Positions 40,500 to 48,061 of a stretch of DNA of 64,000 bases are shown here, in pieces. Made by a program: the position numbers and the translations under genes. Under the pieces are notes generated by a model. The model saw only the letters and a program-made list of their open reading frames with translations, searched no databases and was not told the DNA's origin. This DNA is from Arthrobacter terricola (GTDB lineage Bacteria; Actinomycetota; Actinomycetes; Actinomycetales; Micrococcaceae), in contig NZ_SMRU01000015.1 in the NCBI RefSeq assembly GCF_004354015.1, forward strand, positions 62,001-126,000, read 5' to 3'. Each line of letters begins with the position of its first letter. Position 1 is the first letter of the stretch.

Positions 40500-41996
40500 A
40501 TGGACACGATTCAGTCCTCCGCAACCGAAGTCACAACCCGTCCCGCCGACCCTGACCGTCTTCGTCGCATGGCCGCCGGCACGCTCATGCCCGGTTTCAC
40601 CGGGATCGCCGTTCCCGTGTGGATCCTGGACGCGTACGACGCCGGACTGGCGGCTGTGTGCCTCTACGGCACCAATGTGGCGTCCCCCGTCCAATTGCGC
40701 GAGTTGTGCGCGGGACTCCGGTCCCATGCGCCGAACTCGTTGATCGCCGTCGACGAAGAAGGCGGGGACGTTACGCGGCTGCACTACCGCACGGGATCCA
40801 ACCAGCCCGGAAATGCCGTGCTCGGGCGCCTGGACGACGTCGAACTGACGGCCGCGAGCGCATCCGCCATTGGCCACGAGCTCGCTGGGTTGGGCATCAA
40901 CCTCAACCTGGCCCCTGATGCAGACGTGAACTCCGCCGCGGACAATCCGGTGATCGGCGTGCGCAGCTTCGGGGCCGAACCGGATTTGGTGGCCCGGCAC
41001 ACTGCAGCATGGATTCGCGGCCTCGAAGATGCGGGCGTGGCATCGTGCGCGAAGCACTTCCCGGGGCACGGCGATACCACCACGGATTCGCATTTGTCCC
41101 TGCCCAAGGTCACGGCTGACGCGGCCACCCTCGATGTCCGCGAACTCGCCCCGTTCCGCGCCCTCGTTGCGGCCGGCGGCGCCACCGTGATGACGAGCCA
41201 CATCCTGGTGGAGGCTTTGGACTCGGACCACCCCGCCACTTTCTCTTCGCGCATCCTGCAAGACCTGCTGCGGGGCCGCATGGGATTCGAGGGCGTAATC
41301 ATCACGGATGCCTTGGACATGGCCGGGGCATCCGCGCAGACCGGCGTTCCCGAAGCTGCCGTGCGGGCATTGATGGCGGGAGCGGACCTGCTCTGCCTTG
41401 GATCCGACACAACGCCGGCCTTGTTCGAACAAACCCTTGCCGCTATCACCCGTGCCGTCCAGGCCGGTCGCCTGCCCCTTGAGCGCCTCGCCGACGCCGC
41501 TGCCCGCACGGCCACCTTGGCCGGGCGGTTCCCTGCCGCGAGTGCTGCGGAAATCCAGGAAGCGGCGGTCAGGGGCCAGGGCGGCCTGAAAGAGACCGAA
41601 CTGCTCGACGGCGAGCGCATCGCCGAGGCCTTCGAAGTCTCGCCCGCGGCCGAAAAGTGGCTTGCACGCGAAGAGCCCGTGGCCATCGTCCAGGTGGAAA
41701 CCGGGGCCAACTTCGCGGTGGGCCACGTGCCGTGGGGACCTGCGGCAGCAACCCGGGCGATTGTCAGCGAAGGCGAGGTGCCCGACGGCGCGCGGGTCGC
41801 CGTCGTCGGGCGCGGACTGGACGCCGAGCACCCGCTGTGGACCACGTTCGCCCGGCTGCGCGCGGAAGGGCACGCCGTGATCGCCGTCGAGTGCGGCTTG
41901 CCGCGCGGCGGGGCTGACATCGTGACGTACGGTGCGTCCCTCGCGGTTTCCCAGGCCCTGACCTCGTTGCTTTTAGGGGGCGGCTCCGCTTCCTAG
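40500..41996 (+). CDS. GH3 beta-N-acetylhexosaminidase (NagZ/Nag3-like)
   Basis: A 498-residue cytoplasmic glycoside hydrolase family 3 protein (no signal peptide). The NagZ signature is CAKHFPGHGDTTTDSHLSLP, with the Asp196/His198 acid-base dyad, and the nucleophile is Asp270 in IITDALDMAG. The C-terminal 150 residues go beyond the 340-residue minimal NagZ and form a second domain, as in Cellulomonas Nag3-type enzymes, some of which act as phosphorylases. It releases GlcNAc (or GlcNAc-1-phosphate) from cell wall or chitin fragments. AAGGAG precedes the ATG, and a longer open frame upstream is rejected. Its product feeds NagB after phosphorylation and deacetylation. Confidence 0.88.
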   Translation: MDTIQSSATEVTTRPADPDRLRRMAAGTLMPGFTGIAVPVWILDAYDAGLAAVCLYGTNVASPVQLRELCAGLRSHAPNSLIAVDEEGGDVTRLHYRTGSNQPGNAVLGRLDDVELTAASASAIGHELAGLGINLNLAPDADVNSAADNPVIGVRSFGAEPDLVARHTAAWIRGLEDAGVASCAKHFPGHGDTTTDSHLSLPKVTADAATLDVRELAPFRALVAAGGATVMTSHILVEALDSDHPATFSSRILQDLLRGRMGFEGVIITDALDMAGASAQTGVPEAAVRALMAGADLLCLGSDTTPALFEQTLAAITRAVQAGRLPLERLADAAARTATLAGRFPAASAAEIQEAAVRGQGGLKETELLDGERIAEAFEVSPAAEKWLAREEPVAIVQVETGANFAVGHVPWGPAAATRAIVSEGEVPDGARVAVVGRGLDAEHPLWTTFARLRAEGHAVIAVECGLPRGGADIVTYGASLAVSQALTSLLLGGGSAS

Positions 41997-42042
41997 CAGC
42001 AGGTCCGAGTCCGCAGCCACTACCCATCCACAGAGAGTCGCC

Positions 42043-42828
42043 TTGGAAGTCATTGTCACGCCCACACCTGAAACAGCCGCTTCGGCTGCCGCCCAGGCCG
42101 TCCTTGCGGGCCTTCCCGCGGGTAAGCCGCCTGTCCTTGGCCTCGCCACTGGCTCCTCGCCGCTGGGCCTGTATGCCGAGCTCGCCGCCGCGGCTGCCGC
42201 CGGGCGCGTGGACTTCTCTGCGGCCAAGGGCTTCGCGCTCGACGAGTACGTGGGACTCCCGGCAGGGCATCCCCAGTCCTACCGCCAGGTATTGATCCAC
42301 GAAGTGTGCGACGTCATCGGGCTTCCCTTGACCGGGCTGAATGTTCCGGACGGCACTGGGGCCACGGACGCGGCGCTCGAGGCCGGGGCCGCAGCTTACG
42401 ATGCCGCGATCCGAGAGGCCGGCGGGGTCGACGTGCAGATCCTGGGGATCGGGGCCAATGGCCACGTGGGCTTCAATGAACCAGGATCGTCGTTGTCCTC
42501 GCGAACCCGGGTGAAGCGCCTGGCCGCCGGCACCCGCCGGGACAACGCCCGGTTCTTCGCCGACGACGCCGATGTTCCCACCCATTGCATCACCCAGGGG
42601 CTCGGCACCGTCCTGGACGCTCGGCGTCTCGTGCTCATCGCCACTGGTTCCGCCAAGGCCGCGGCGATCGCTGCCGCCGTGGAAGGCCCGCTCTCCGCGT
42701 CCTGCCCCGGCTCGATCCTGCAGTGGCACTCGGACGCCGTGGTGGTCGTCGACGAAACGGCCGCTGCCAGGCTCTCGAACCGTGAATATTACGACGATGC
42801 CGCGCGCGGACTGGCGTTGACACCTTAG
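42043..42828 (+). CDS. nagB: glucosamine-6-phosphate deaminase NagB
   Basis: A 261-residue enzyme converting glucosamine-6-phosphate to fructose-6-phosphate and ammonia. Family marks are LGLATGSSPLGLYAEL (phosphate loop), FALDEYVGLP with the catalytic Asp, and GIGANGHVGFNEPGSS. A TTG start is used, because MEVIVTPTP aligns with the normal NagB N-terminus and no ATG or GTG fits. Last gene of the ROK/GH3/NagB unit; nagA is not in this window. Confidence 0.93.
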   Translation: MEVIVTPTPETAASAAAQAVLAGLPAGKPPVLGLATGSSPLGLYAELAAAAAAGRVDFSAAKGFALDEYVGLPAGHPQSYRQVLIHEVCDVIGLPLTGLNVPDGTGATDAALEAGAAAYDAAIREAGGVDVQILGIGANGHVGFNEPGSSLSSRTRVKRLAAGTRRDNARFFADDADVPTHCITQGLGTVLDARRLVLIATGSAKAAAIAAAVEGPLSASCPGSILQWHSDAVVVVDETAAARLSNREYYDDAARGLALTP

Positions 42829-42941
42829 TACCGGTGGGCTGCTTCGAGCTGCCGCGCGTCTGGGCGTCGCCTGAAAGTTTTCTGCGATGCGCCTGTGACA
42901 CCTCTGTGAACAACGGCATTCCGCCGGCAACCCCCGAGGAC

Positions 42942-42947
42942 TAGGGT
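42942..42947 (+). promoter_or_regulatory. -10 box, probable leaderless start of the TrkA-C gene
   Basis: TAGGGT ends 6 nt before the ATG at 42954, without a ribosome binding site, which suggests a leaderless transcript for the antiporter pair. Confidence 0.4.
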
Positions 42948-42953
42948 GTAGCT

Positions 42954-43436
42954 ATGAACGTGGATGAGACAGTGCTGCCAGGCTTGGGGGTCCGCAAGGA
43001 TTTCGTCACAGCCTCGGGACGCCGGATCGGTGTTGTCGAGATGCGCGAAGGTGAAACGGAATTGTTCGTCTCCACGTGGGACGATCCCGATACCTGCCAG
43101 GCGTCCATCCCGCTCACCGCCGACGAAGCTTCCTGCCTGGGCAACCTCCTGGGCGGCCAGCACCTCGCCATGAGCCTTGCTGAAGCCCACAAGGACGTTC
43201 CCGGCATCGCCACGCGGCAGTTCTCCATCACTGCCGATTCGCCATTTAACAACGAACCGATGGGGAAGGCCCAGATCCGCACGCGCAGCGGCGTCTCGAT
43301 CGTGGCGATCATGCGCGAAGGCGAGGTGGTTCCCTCGCCCGCACCCGACGTCGTCCTTCACATGGGCGACCTGCTGGTGGCTGTCGGCACGCAGAAAGGT
43401 CTTGACTCTGCGGCTGCCATCCTGCGCAACGGCTGA
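42954..43436 (+). CDS. TrkA-C domain regulatory subunit of K+/H+ antiporter (KhtT-like)
   Basis: A 160-residue soluble protein. Residues about 1-80 are a KhtT-type N-terminal domain (VLPGLGVRKDFVTASGRRIGVVEM). Residues about 85-158 are an RCK_C/TrkA-C domain (ARTRSGVSIVAI-like, DVVLHMGDLLVAVGTQKGLDSAA) that binds a nucleotide such as c-di-AMP. In Bacillus, KhtT gates the KhtU K+ efflux protein. The next gene, 5 nt away, is the matching antiporter. Confidence 0.87.
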   Translation: MNVDETVLPGLGVRKDFVTASGRRIGVVEMREGETELFVSTWDDPDTCQASIPLTADEASCLGNLLGGQHLAMSLAEAHKDVPGIATRQFSITADSPFNNEPMGKAQIRTRSGVSIVAIMREGEVVPSPAPDVVLHMGDLLVAVGTQKGLDSAAAILRNG

Positions 43437-43441
43437 CGGCG

Positions 43442-44647
43442 ATGGATCCCCTGGCCCTGACCCTCATTGAGCTGGGTGCAGTCGTTTTCTGCCTCGGCCT
43501 CCTTGCTCGCTTGGCCGGCAGGATCGGCATGTCCCCCATTCCGTTCTACCTCGTGGGCGGACTCGCGTTTGGCGCCGGAGGGTTCGTGAACCTCGATGGC
43601 ATGCACGAGTTCGCGCACCTGTCCGGCGAAATCGGCGTCATCCTGCTTTTGTTGATGCTTGGCCTGGAATATACGGCCGCGGAGCTGGTCAATGGGCTGC
43701 GGCGCTCATGGCAAGCGGGCGTGTTGGACCTCGTCCTGAACTTCGCTCCCGGCGCGGGCATCGCGCTCCTCCTCGGCTGGGGGGTGGTGGGCGCGATCGT
43801 CATGGGCGGCGTCACCTATATCTCCTCGTCCGGGATCGCCGCCAAAGTGATCACCGACCTCGGACGGATCGGTAACCGCGAAACTCCCGTGGTTTTGGCC
43901 ATCCTGGTGTTCGAGGACCTCACGATGGCCATTTACCTCCCGATCCTTACGGCCATCCTGGCCGGGGTCGGTTTCCTTGGTGGACTCCAGACTGTGGGTA
44001 TCGCCTTGGCCGTGGTCACTTTGGTGCTGGTGGTGGCGCTCAAGCACGGTCATCGCGTGTCCCAAGCCGTGCACAGCGAAAACTCCGAGGTCTTCCTGCT
44101 CAATGTCCTGGGGGCCGCGCTTTTGGTGGCAGGCATCGCCTCCGCCATGCAGGTTTCAGCCGCGGTGGGAGCGTTCATGCTCGGGATCGCCATTTCCGGC
44201 GCCACCGCCCACACCGCGACGCGCATCCTCGAACCCTTGCGGGACCTCTTCGCTGCGCTCTTCTTCGTGGCGTTCGGACTCAACACGGATCCTTCGGGAA
44301 TTCCTCCGGTGCTCGGATGGGCCTTGCTTTTGGCGGTCTTGACGGCCGCCACCAAGATGCTGACCGGGATCTGGGCGGCCAAACGGGCCGGCATCGCCGT
44401 TCCCGGCCGTTTCCGCGCCGGAGCGGCCCTGATTGCCCGCGGCGAATTTTCCATCGTCATCGCAGGCCTGGCCGTGACCTCGGGCGCAGTTCCGGCCGAC
44501 CTCGCAGCACTCGCTACGGCCTACGTGCTCCTCATGGCCATCACGGGACCCCTCGCGGCGCGCTTCGTGGAGCCTGTGGTCAAGGCCTTCCGCAAGTCTT
44601 CGCGGAAACCAACCCCAGCCGAGCCGAGGACTTCCGTCGAGGCGTGA
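43442..44647 (+). CDS. cation:proton antiporter, CPA2 family (KhtU-like)
   Basis: A 401-residue membrane protein with about 12-13 helices. LLLLMLGLEYTAAELVNGLRRSW and ARGEFSIVIAGLAV are CPA2/KefB-type motifs, and GVTYISSSGIAAKVITDLGRIGNRETPVVLAILVFEDLTMAIY is the core of the transport site. It lacks the C-terminal RCK domain, which is supplied by the preceding gene. Expected role: K+ or Na+ efflux coupled to proton entry under alkaline or high-K+ stress. It ends at a strong bidirectional hairpin. Confidence 0.9.
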   Translation: MDPLALTLIELGAVVFCLGLLARLAGRIGMSPIPFYLVGGLAFGAGGFVNLDGMHEFAHLSGEIGVILLLLMLGLEYTAAELVNGLRRSWQAGVLDLVLNFAPGAGIALLLGWGVVGAIVMGGVTYISSSGIAAKVITDLGRIGNRETPVVLAILVFEDLTMAIYLPILTAILAGVGFLGGLQTVGIALAVVTLVLVVALKHGHRVSQAVHSENSEVFLLNVLGAALLVAGIASAMQVSAAVGAFMLGIAISGATAHTATRILEPLRDLFAALFFVAFGLNTDPSGIPPVLGWALLLAVLTAATKMLTGIWAAKRAGIAVPGRFRAGAALIARGEFSIVIAGLAVTSGAVPADLAALATAYVLLMAITGPLAARFVEPVVKAFRKSSRKPTPAEPRTSVEA

Positions 44648-44689
44648 GATCTCGGCCCTTTCGCGTTCCCAAAAGGCCGAGATCTCACG
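44643..44689. terminator. bidirectional terminator between the antiporter and dcd
   Basis: A perfect 15-bp inverted repeat (CGTGAGATCTCGGCC at 44643-44657 and complement at 44675-44689) overlaps the antiporter's stop codon and serves both convergent genes. Confidence 0.8.
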
Positions 44690-44714
44690 TCTCGACGCGC
44701 CGCTGCGAGAAAGC

Positions 44715-45290
44715 CTAGATTGCCGTCCGGTGGAAGTTGAGGTGGCTTCGGCTGGCGGTGGGCCCGCGCTGGCCTTGGTAGCGGTTGCCGTAGCTACCGG
44801 AACCGTAGGGGAACTCGGCGGCCGAACTGAGGCGGAAGAAGCACAACTGGCCGATCTTCATGCCCGGCCACAGCTTGATGGGCAGCGTGGCCACATTGGA
44901 CAGTTCCAAGGTCACGTGGCCCGAGAAGCCAGGGTCGATGAAGCCGGCCGTGGAGTGCGTCAGCAAACCGAGGCGGCCAAGGGAGGACTTGCCTTCCAGC
45001 CGCGCGGCGATATCGTCCGGCAGGCTCACAGTTTCGTACGTTGAACCGAGCACGAATTCGCCCGGGTGCAGGATGAAGGGTTCGTCGCCTTCCACCTCCA
45101 CCAAGCGGGTCAGTTCCGGCTGCTCTTCGGCGGGGTCGATGTGGGCGTACTTGTGGTTGTCGAAGAGCCGGAAAAAGCGATCAATCCTGACATCCACCGA
45201 GGACGGCTGAACCATTTCCGGTTCATAGGGCTCCAGGACGATGCGTCGGGAGTCGATTTCGGCACGAATGTCGCGGTCAGAGATCAGCAC
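44715..45290 (-). CDS. dcd: dCTP deaminase
   Basis: A 191-residue enzyme making dUTP from dCTP in thymidylate supply. Marks are [12 protein letters not shown] at the start, [33 protein letters not shown] with catalytic Glu/Ser/Arg residues, and the C-terminal [15 protein letters not shown] clamp over the nucleotide. The GTG at 45290 gives exactly the usual length; an ATG at 45320 would add 10 unusual residues ([10 protein letters not shown]). A -10 box TATTTT ends 7 nt before this GTG, so the transcript is probably leaderless. Could be bifunctional with dUTPase in some actinobacteria, but this length suits the monofunctional form. Confidence 0.93.
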   Translation of the reverse strand: MLISDRDIRAEIDSRRIVLEPYEPEMVQPSSVDVRIDRFFRLFDNHKYAHIDPAEEQPELTRLVEVEGDEPFILHPGEFVLGSTYETVSLPDDIAARLEGKSSLGRLGLLTHSTAGFIDPGFSGHVTLELSNVATLPIKLWPGMKIGQLCFFRLSSAAEFPYGSGSYGNRYQGQRGPTASRSHLNFHRTAI

Positions 45291-45297
45291 AGGTTCA

Positions 45298-45303
45298 AAA
45301 ATA
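45298..45303 (-). promoter_or_regulatory. -10 box of dcd (leaderless)
   Basis: On the minus strand TATTTT ends 7 nt before the GTG at 45290, and no ribosome site is present. This decides the start codon in favour of 45290. Confidence 0.55.
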
Positions 45304-45425
45304 CCGCATGCGCCGTGCAAGCCATGGTGCAGGAGTGGCGCATGGGACTATAGTGCGGAACATAGACTGCCGTTGCTCTTGCTTTTTGGTCTCAAACGGC
45401 GGCAAAACCGGAATCTGGGGATACG

Positions 45426-47213
45426 TTGCGACGAATTGTGGTGCCCATCGCCGTGCTGGTGGCTTGCCTCCTCACGGTCCTGGCCCCTGCCTCCGGCCCG
45501 CAGCCCCTCCCGGTTCCGCTCGCGGCAACCGGAACCGCTCCAACCAGCCCCGGCGCACCTTCCGCCTCCGGAACTGAAAGTACGACGACGACGCCCGCAC
45601 CGGCGTCGGGATCCACCCGCCCGCAGGCCGAACCTTCGCCCAGCGCACCTGCCGCCGTCGGGACCGCACCCGGCGCGGCAAACACGGCCCAAATCCCCGC
45701 GGCCACAGTTCTCACGACCCAAACCCCGGCTGCCCCGGACGCGTCCGCCCAAACCCCGGCAGCCCCCGCTGCCTCCAGCCCCGCCGTCGGGACCGGAACA
45801 GTCGGGTCGCCGCAAGCAGTCGGACCTCCTCCCGTGCCTTCCATCCCGCCGGCCTTGGGACCGGACCCGCTCCCGGCCGCGGCCACGAACGGCCAATCGT
45901 CGAACAAAGGCCCCGCCGCGGTATCCCAGGTCTCGGCCCAAGCGCTGGTCAAGGACGACAACTCCGCCCAAGTCCTGGCAGTATTCAACGCGATCAACGC
46001 CTACCGGACTTCGCTGGGCCTGAATCCGGTGAAGTACAACCCCACAGTTTCCACGCTCTCGCAAGAGTGGTCCGACAACATCGCCACGCGCCAGGTCATT
46101 GAACACCGGCCGAATTTCTGGACCGACCCCCGGGCCTTGAACCCCAACAACGGCGCAGGCGAGGTCATTGCCGTCCGCTGGGACAGGAACGCCGCGCAAC
46201 TCGTCGAATGGTGGAAGAGCTCACCGGCGCACGACGCCCTGCTGAAGGACCCGCGATTCAACGTGATCGGCGTCGGAATCACCTTCACGGACGGCAACTG
46301 GCAAACAACCCCCACCAGCTACACGATGTGGGGCGTCGTCAACCTCTTCGGCTACACCACCCTTCCGGCCGGCACCGTCAACAGCCCGGGCGCCGGAACC
46401 ACGCCGCCGCAGCAACCGGACCCGAGCGTTTGCGATCCCATCGCCAAAGTCCAGCCGCCAACGCTGAACCTCAACGCAGCCGCGATCCGCAGCGCGGGAG
46501 ACATCGTCGCGGTCGACGCCGCCGGAAACCTGAAGGACTACCCGGCCCTCGGGAACGGCTCGTACGGGCCCGCGCGGGCGGTTGGATCCGGATTCGGCGG
46601 CTCGAAAGAGCTCATGGTCACGGACTGGGACCGCGACGGCGTTTACGATGTCATGGCTCAAATGCAGGACGGCAGGCTCCTGCTCTATCCGGGCCTTCTG
46701 GGCGGCGGTTTCAGCGCACCCGTGACCTTGGGACAGTTTGGCTGGCAGCCCATGACCATGGCAGTCGGCCTGTGGTGCGTCGGCAACAGGCTCCCCCAGG
46801 TCCTCGCGACGGACCCGAGCGGCGTGCTCTACCTCTACCCGAACCGAGGCCTTGGTCCCCTGGGCCCGCGGACGCAAGTGGCCTCCGGGGTCAGCGCCCT
46901 ACGGCTCAGCATGGTGGACTACGACGCCAACGGTTACCAGGACCTCTTGGCGGTGGAACCGGGCGGCAACCTTCGCCTCTACCGCGGTTCAGGAATGCCC
47001 GCACCCGTGGCCGAGGCGCGTCCCATCGTGGGGACGAGCTGGACGGACTATTCGGACTTGCGCTCGCTCCGGAACGTGACCGGGCTCAACTCCACGGGCA
47101 TCGCCGGCCTGCTGGGCAATGGCACAATTGAGTACTGGGACCTGAGCAGCGGACAGCTCACGACGCCGACTACTCCCCTGACAGGATTGGCCGGACTCAA
47201 GCTGGCGCAATAG
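45426..47213 (+). CDS. secreted CAP-domain protein with FG-GAP-like C-terminal repeats
   Basis: A 595-residue exported protein. The TTG start (MRRIVVPIAVLVACLLTVLAPASG) gives a signal peptide of about 25-30 residues, with GGGGA before it. Residues 30-165 are a Pro/Ala/Thr/Ser-rich linker. Residues about 172-310 are a CAP (SCP/PR-1) domain: VFNAINAYRTSLGLNPV, EHRPNF, GAGEVIAV and SPAHDALLKDPRFNVIGVG. Residues about 350-590 repeat an FG-GAP/VCBS-like unit (VTDWDRDGVYDVMAQMQDGRLLLYPG; VDYDANGYQDLLAVEPGGNLRLYRG). CAP domains bind lipids or act as proteases; the C-terminal beta-propeller probably binds a wall or surface ligand. This combination with a long linker is notable. Confidence 0.85.
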   Translation: MRRIVVPIAVLVACLLTVLAPASGPQPLPVPLAATGTAPTSPGAPSASGTESTTTTPAPASGSTRPQAEPSPSAPAAVGTAPGAANTAQIPAATVLTTQTPAAPDASAQTPAAPAASSPAVGTGTVGSPQAVGPPPVPSIPPALGPDPLPAAATNGQSSNKGPAAVSQVSAQALVKDDNSAQVLAVFNAINAYRTSLGLNPVKYNPTVSTLSQEWSDNIATRQVIEHRPNFWTDPRALNPNNGAGEVIAVRWDRNAAQLVEWWKSSPAHDALLKDPRFNVIGVGITFTDGNWQTTPTSYTMWGVVNLFGYTTLPAGTVNSPGAGTTPPQQPDPSVCDPIAKVQPPTLNLNAAAIRSAGDIVAVDAAGNLKDYPALGNGSYGPARAVGSGFGGSKELMVTDWDRDGVYDVMAQMQDGRLLLYPGLLGGGFSAPVTLGQFGWQPMTMAVGLWCVGNRLPQVLATDPSGVLYLYPNRGLGPLGPRTQVASGVSALRLSMVDYDANGYQDLLAVEPGGNLRLYRGSGMPAPVAEARPIVGTSWTDYSDLRSLRNVTGLNSTGIAGLLGNGTIEYWDLSSGQLTTPTTPLTGLAGLKLAQ

Positions 47214-47216
47214 GCC

Positions 47217-47696
47217 TTACTCTTCCGGAGCTTGCTCCTCGATGACCGACTTGAGCTGCTCCAGCTGGACCACTTCGCCTTCCATGGTCTTCTGGATCAT
47301 TCCGTTCATGAGTTTCTTCAGGCCCTTGGGGTGGAACTCCAGGGCGAAACGCAAGCGCGTATTCGGCCCTTCCGTGCTGAGGTAGTAGCCGCCCGTGGGG
47401 CGAGCAGGGCCGGCGACGACGGCGAAACGGACTTCGGCGCCCGGCCGCGCTTCGGTGATTTGGAAGTCGGCCGCGACAGGCCGCCCGCCGGGGCCGGAAA
47501 GGGTCTGCTGGTAGACGGCACCCTTCTCGCCCGCCTGCCCGGATCGCAAGGAAATGCTGCGGACACCGCTGCGCCACAAAGGATTATTGAGACCATCCAC
47601 GAGGAAGCGGTAGACCGTCATGGCGTCACGACCAATGAGCACTTCGTGCTGTGCAAATGCCACTACAACCTCTTTCGGCGTACGACTCACGGACAT
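47217..47696 (-). CDS. SRPBCC-family (polyketide cyclase-like) protein
   Basis: A 159-residue START/Bet-v-1-fold protein. Family pattern: EVLIGRDAMTVYRFLVDGLNNPLWRSGVRSISL at the start, a central strand region (ADFQITEARPGAEVRFAVVAGP), and a long C-terminal helix (FHPKGLKKLMNGMIQKTMEGEVVQLEQLKSVIEE). It probably binds a hydrophobic ligand. The ATG at 47696 is chosen; the frame is open further up without ribosome site. Only 3 nt separate it from the convergent CAP-protein gene. Confidence 0.82.
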   Translation of the reverse strand: MSVSRTPKEVVVAFAQHEVLIGRDAMTVYRFLVDGLNNPLWRSGVRSISLRSGQAGEKGAVYQQTLSGPGGRPVAADFQITEARPGAEVRFAVVAGPARPTGGYYLSTEGPNTRLRFALEFHPKGLKKLMNGMIQKTMEGEVVQLEQLKSVIEEQAPEE

Positions 47697-47923
47697 AGCC
47701 CGGTTCCCCATGACACAGCAGCTAACTGCTACAGAATAATCAGCCCCGGAGCGGCGGGACACACCTGCGTCGAGCCTTAACCGAATCTTTACGAGTACCG
47801 CCGAATATTTGATGCGACCGTGACGTGGCAGGTATTCAAAAATGCCGTGCCGGTGAGTCTGGTCTGGACCCATCGGCTTTCTACGCTAAGCTGGGATCTG
47901 CTCCGGCAAGATGACGGGGCAAT

Positions 47924-47994
47924 GCGGGCGTAGCTCAATGGTAGAGCGCTAGCTTCCCAAGCTCGATACGCGGGTTCGATTCCCGTCGCCCGCT
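47924..47994 (+). tRNA. tRNA-Gly (anticodon CCC)
   Basis: A 71-nt cloverleaf. Acceptor GCGGGCG pairs with CGCCCGC, with T as discriminator; D-arm GCTC/GAGC; anticodon loop TTCCCAA (CCC at 47956-47958); T-arm GCGGG/CCCGT. CCA is not encoded. The anticodon stem CTAGC/GCTCG has one T-C mismatch (47950 and 47964). It is followed by a rho-independent terminator. Confidence 0.95.
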
Positions 47995-48006
47995 CGCAAT
48001 TCAGCA

Positions 48007-48037
48007 AAAACACCCCGGTCATTGACCGGGGTGTTTT
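48007..48037 (+). terminator. rho-independent terminator of tRNA-Gly
   Basis: A perfect stem AAAACACCCCGGTC (48007-48020) with its complement at 48024-48037, a 3-nt loop and a TTTT end. It can also terminate the convergent MFS gene, whose stop is at 48062. Confidence 0.9.
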
Positions 48038-48061
48038 GCGTTTCTTATCAGGCCCGAATCG

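Noticed and set aside
40269-41873. A 534-residue minus-strand frame opposite the GH3 gene
   Set aside because: No domain or ribosome site; GH3 catalytic motifs are present on the other strand.
47789-48022. Minus-strand open frame covering the tRNA and containing ATGIEPAYRAWEASALPLSYAR
   Set aside because: This is the well-known false protein produced by translating antisense to a tRNA gene. The tRNA and its terminator explain the region fully.
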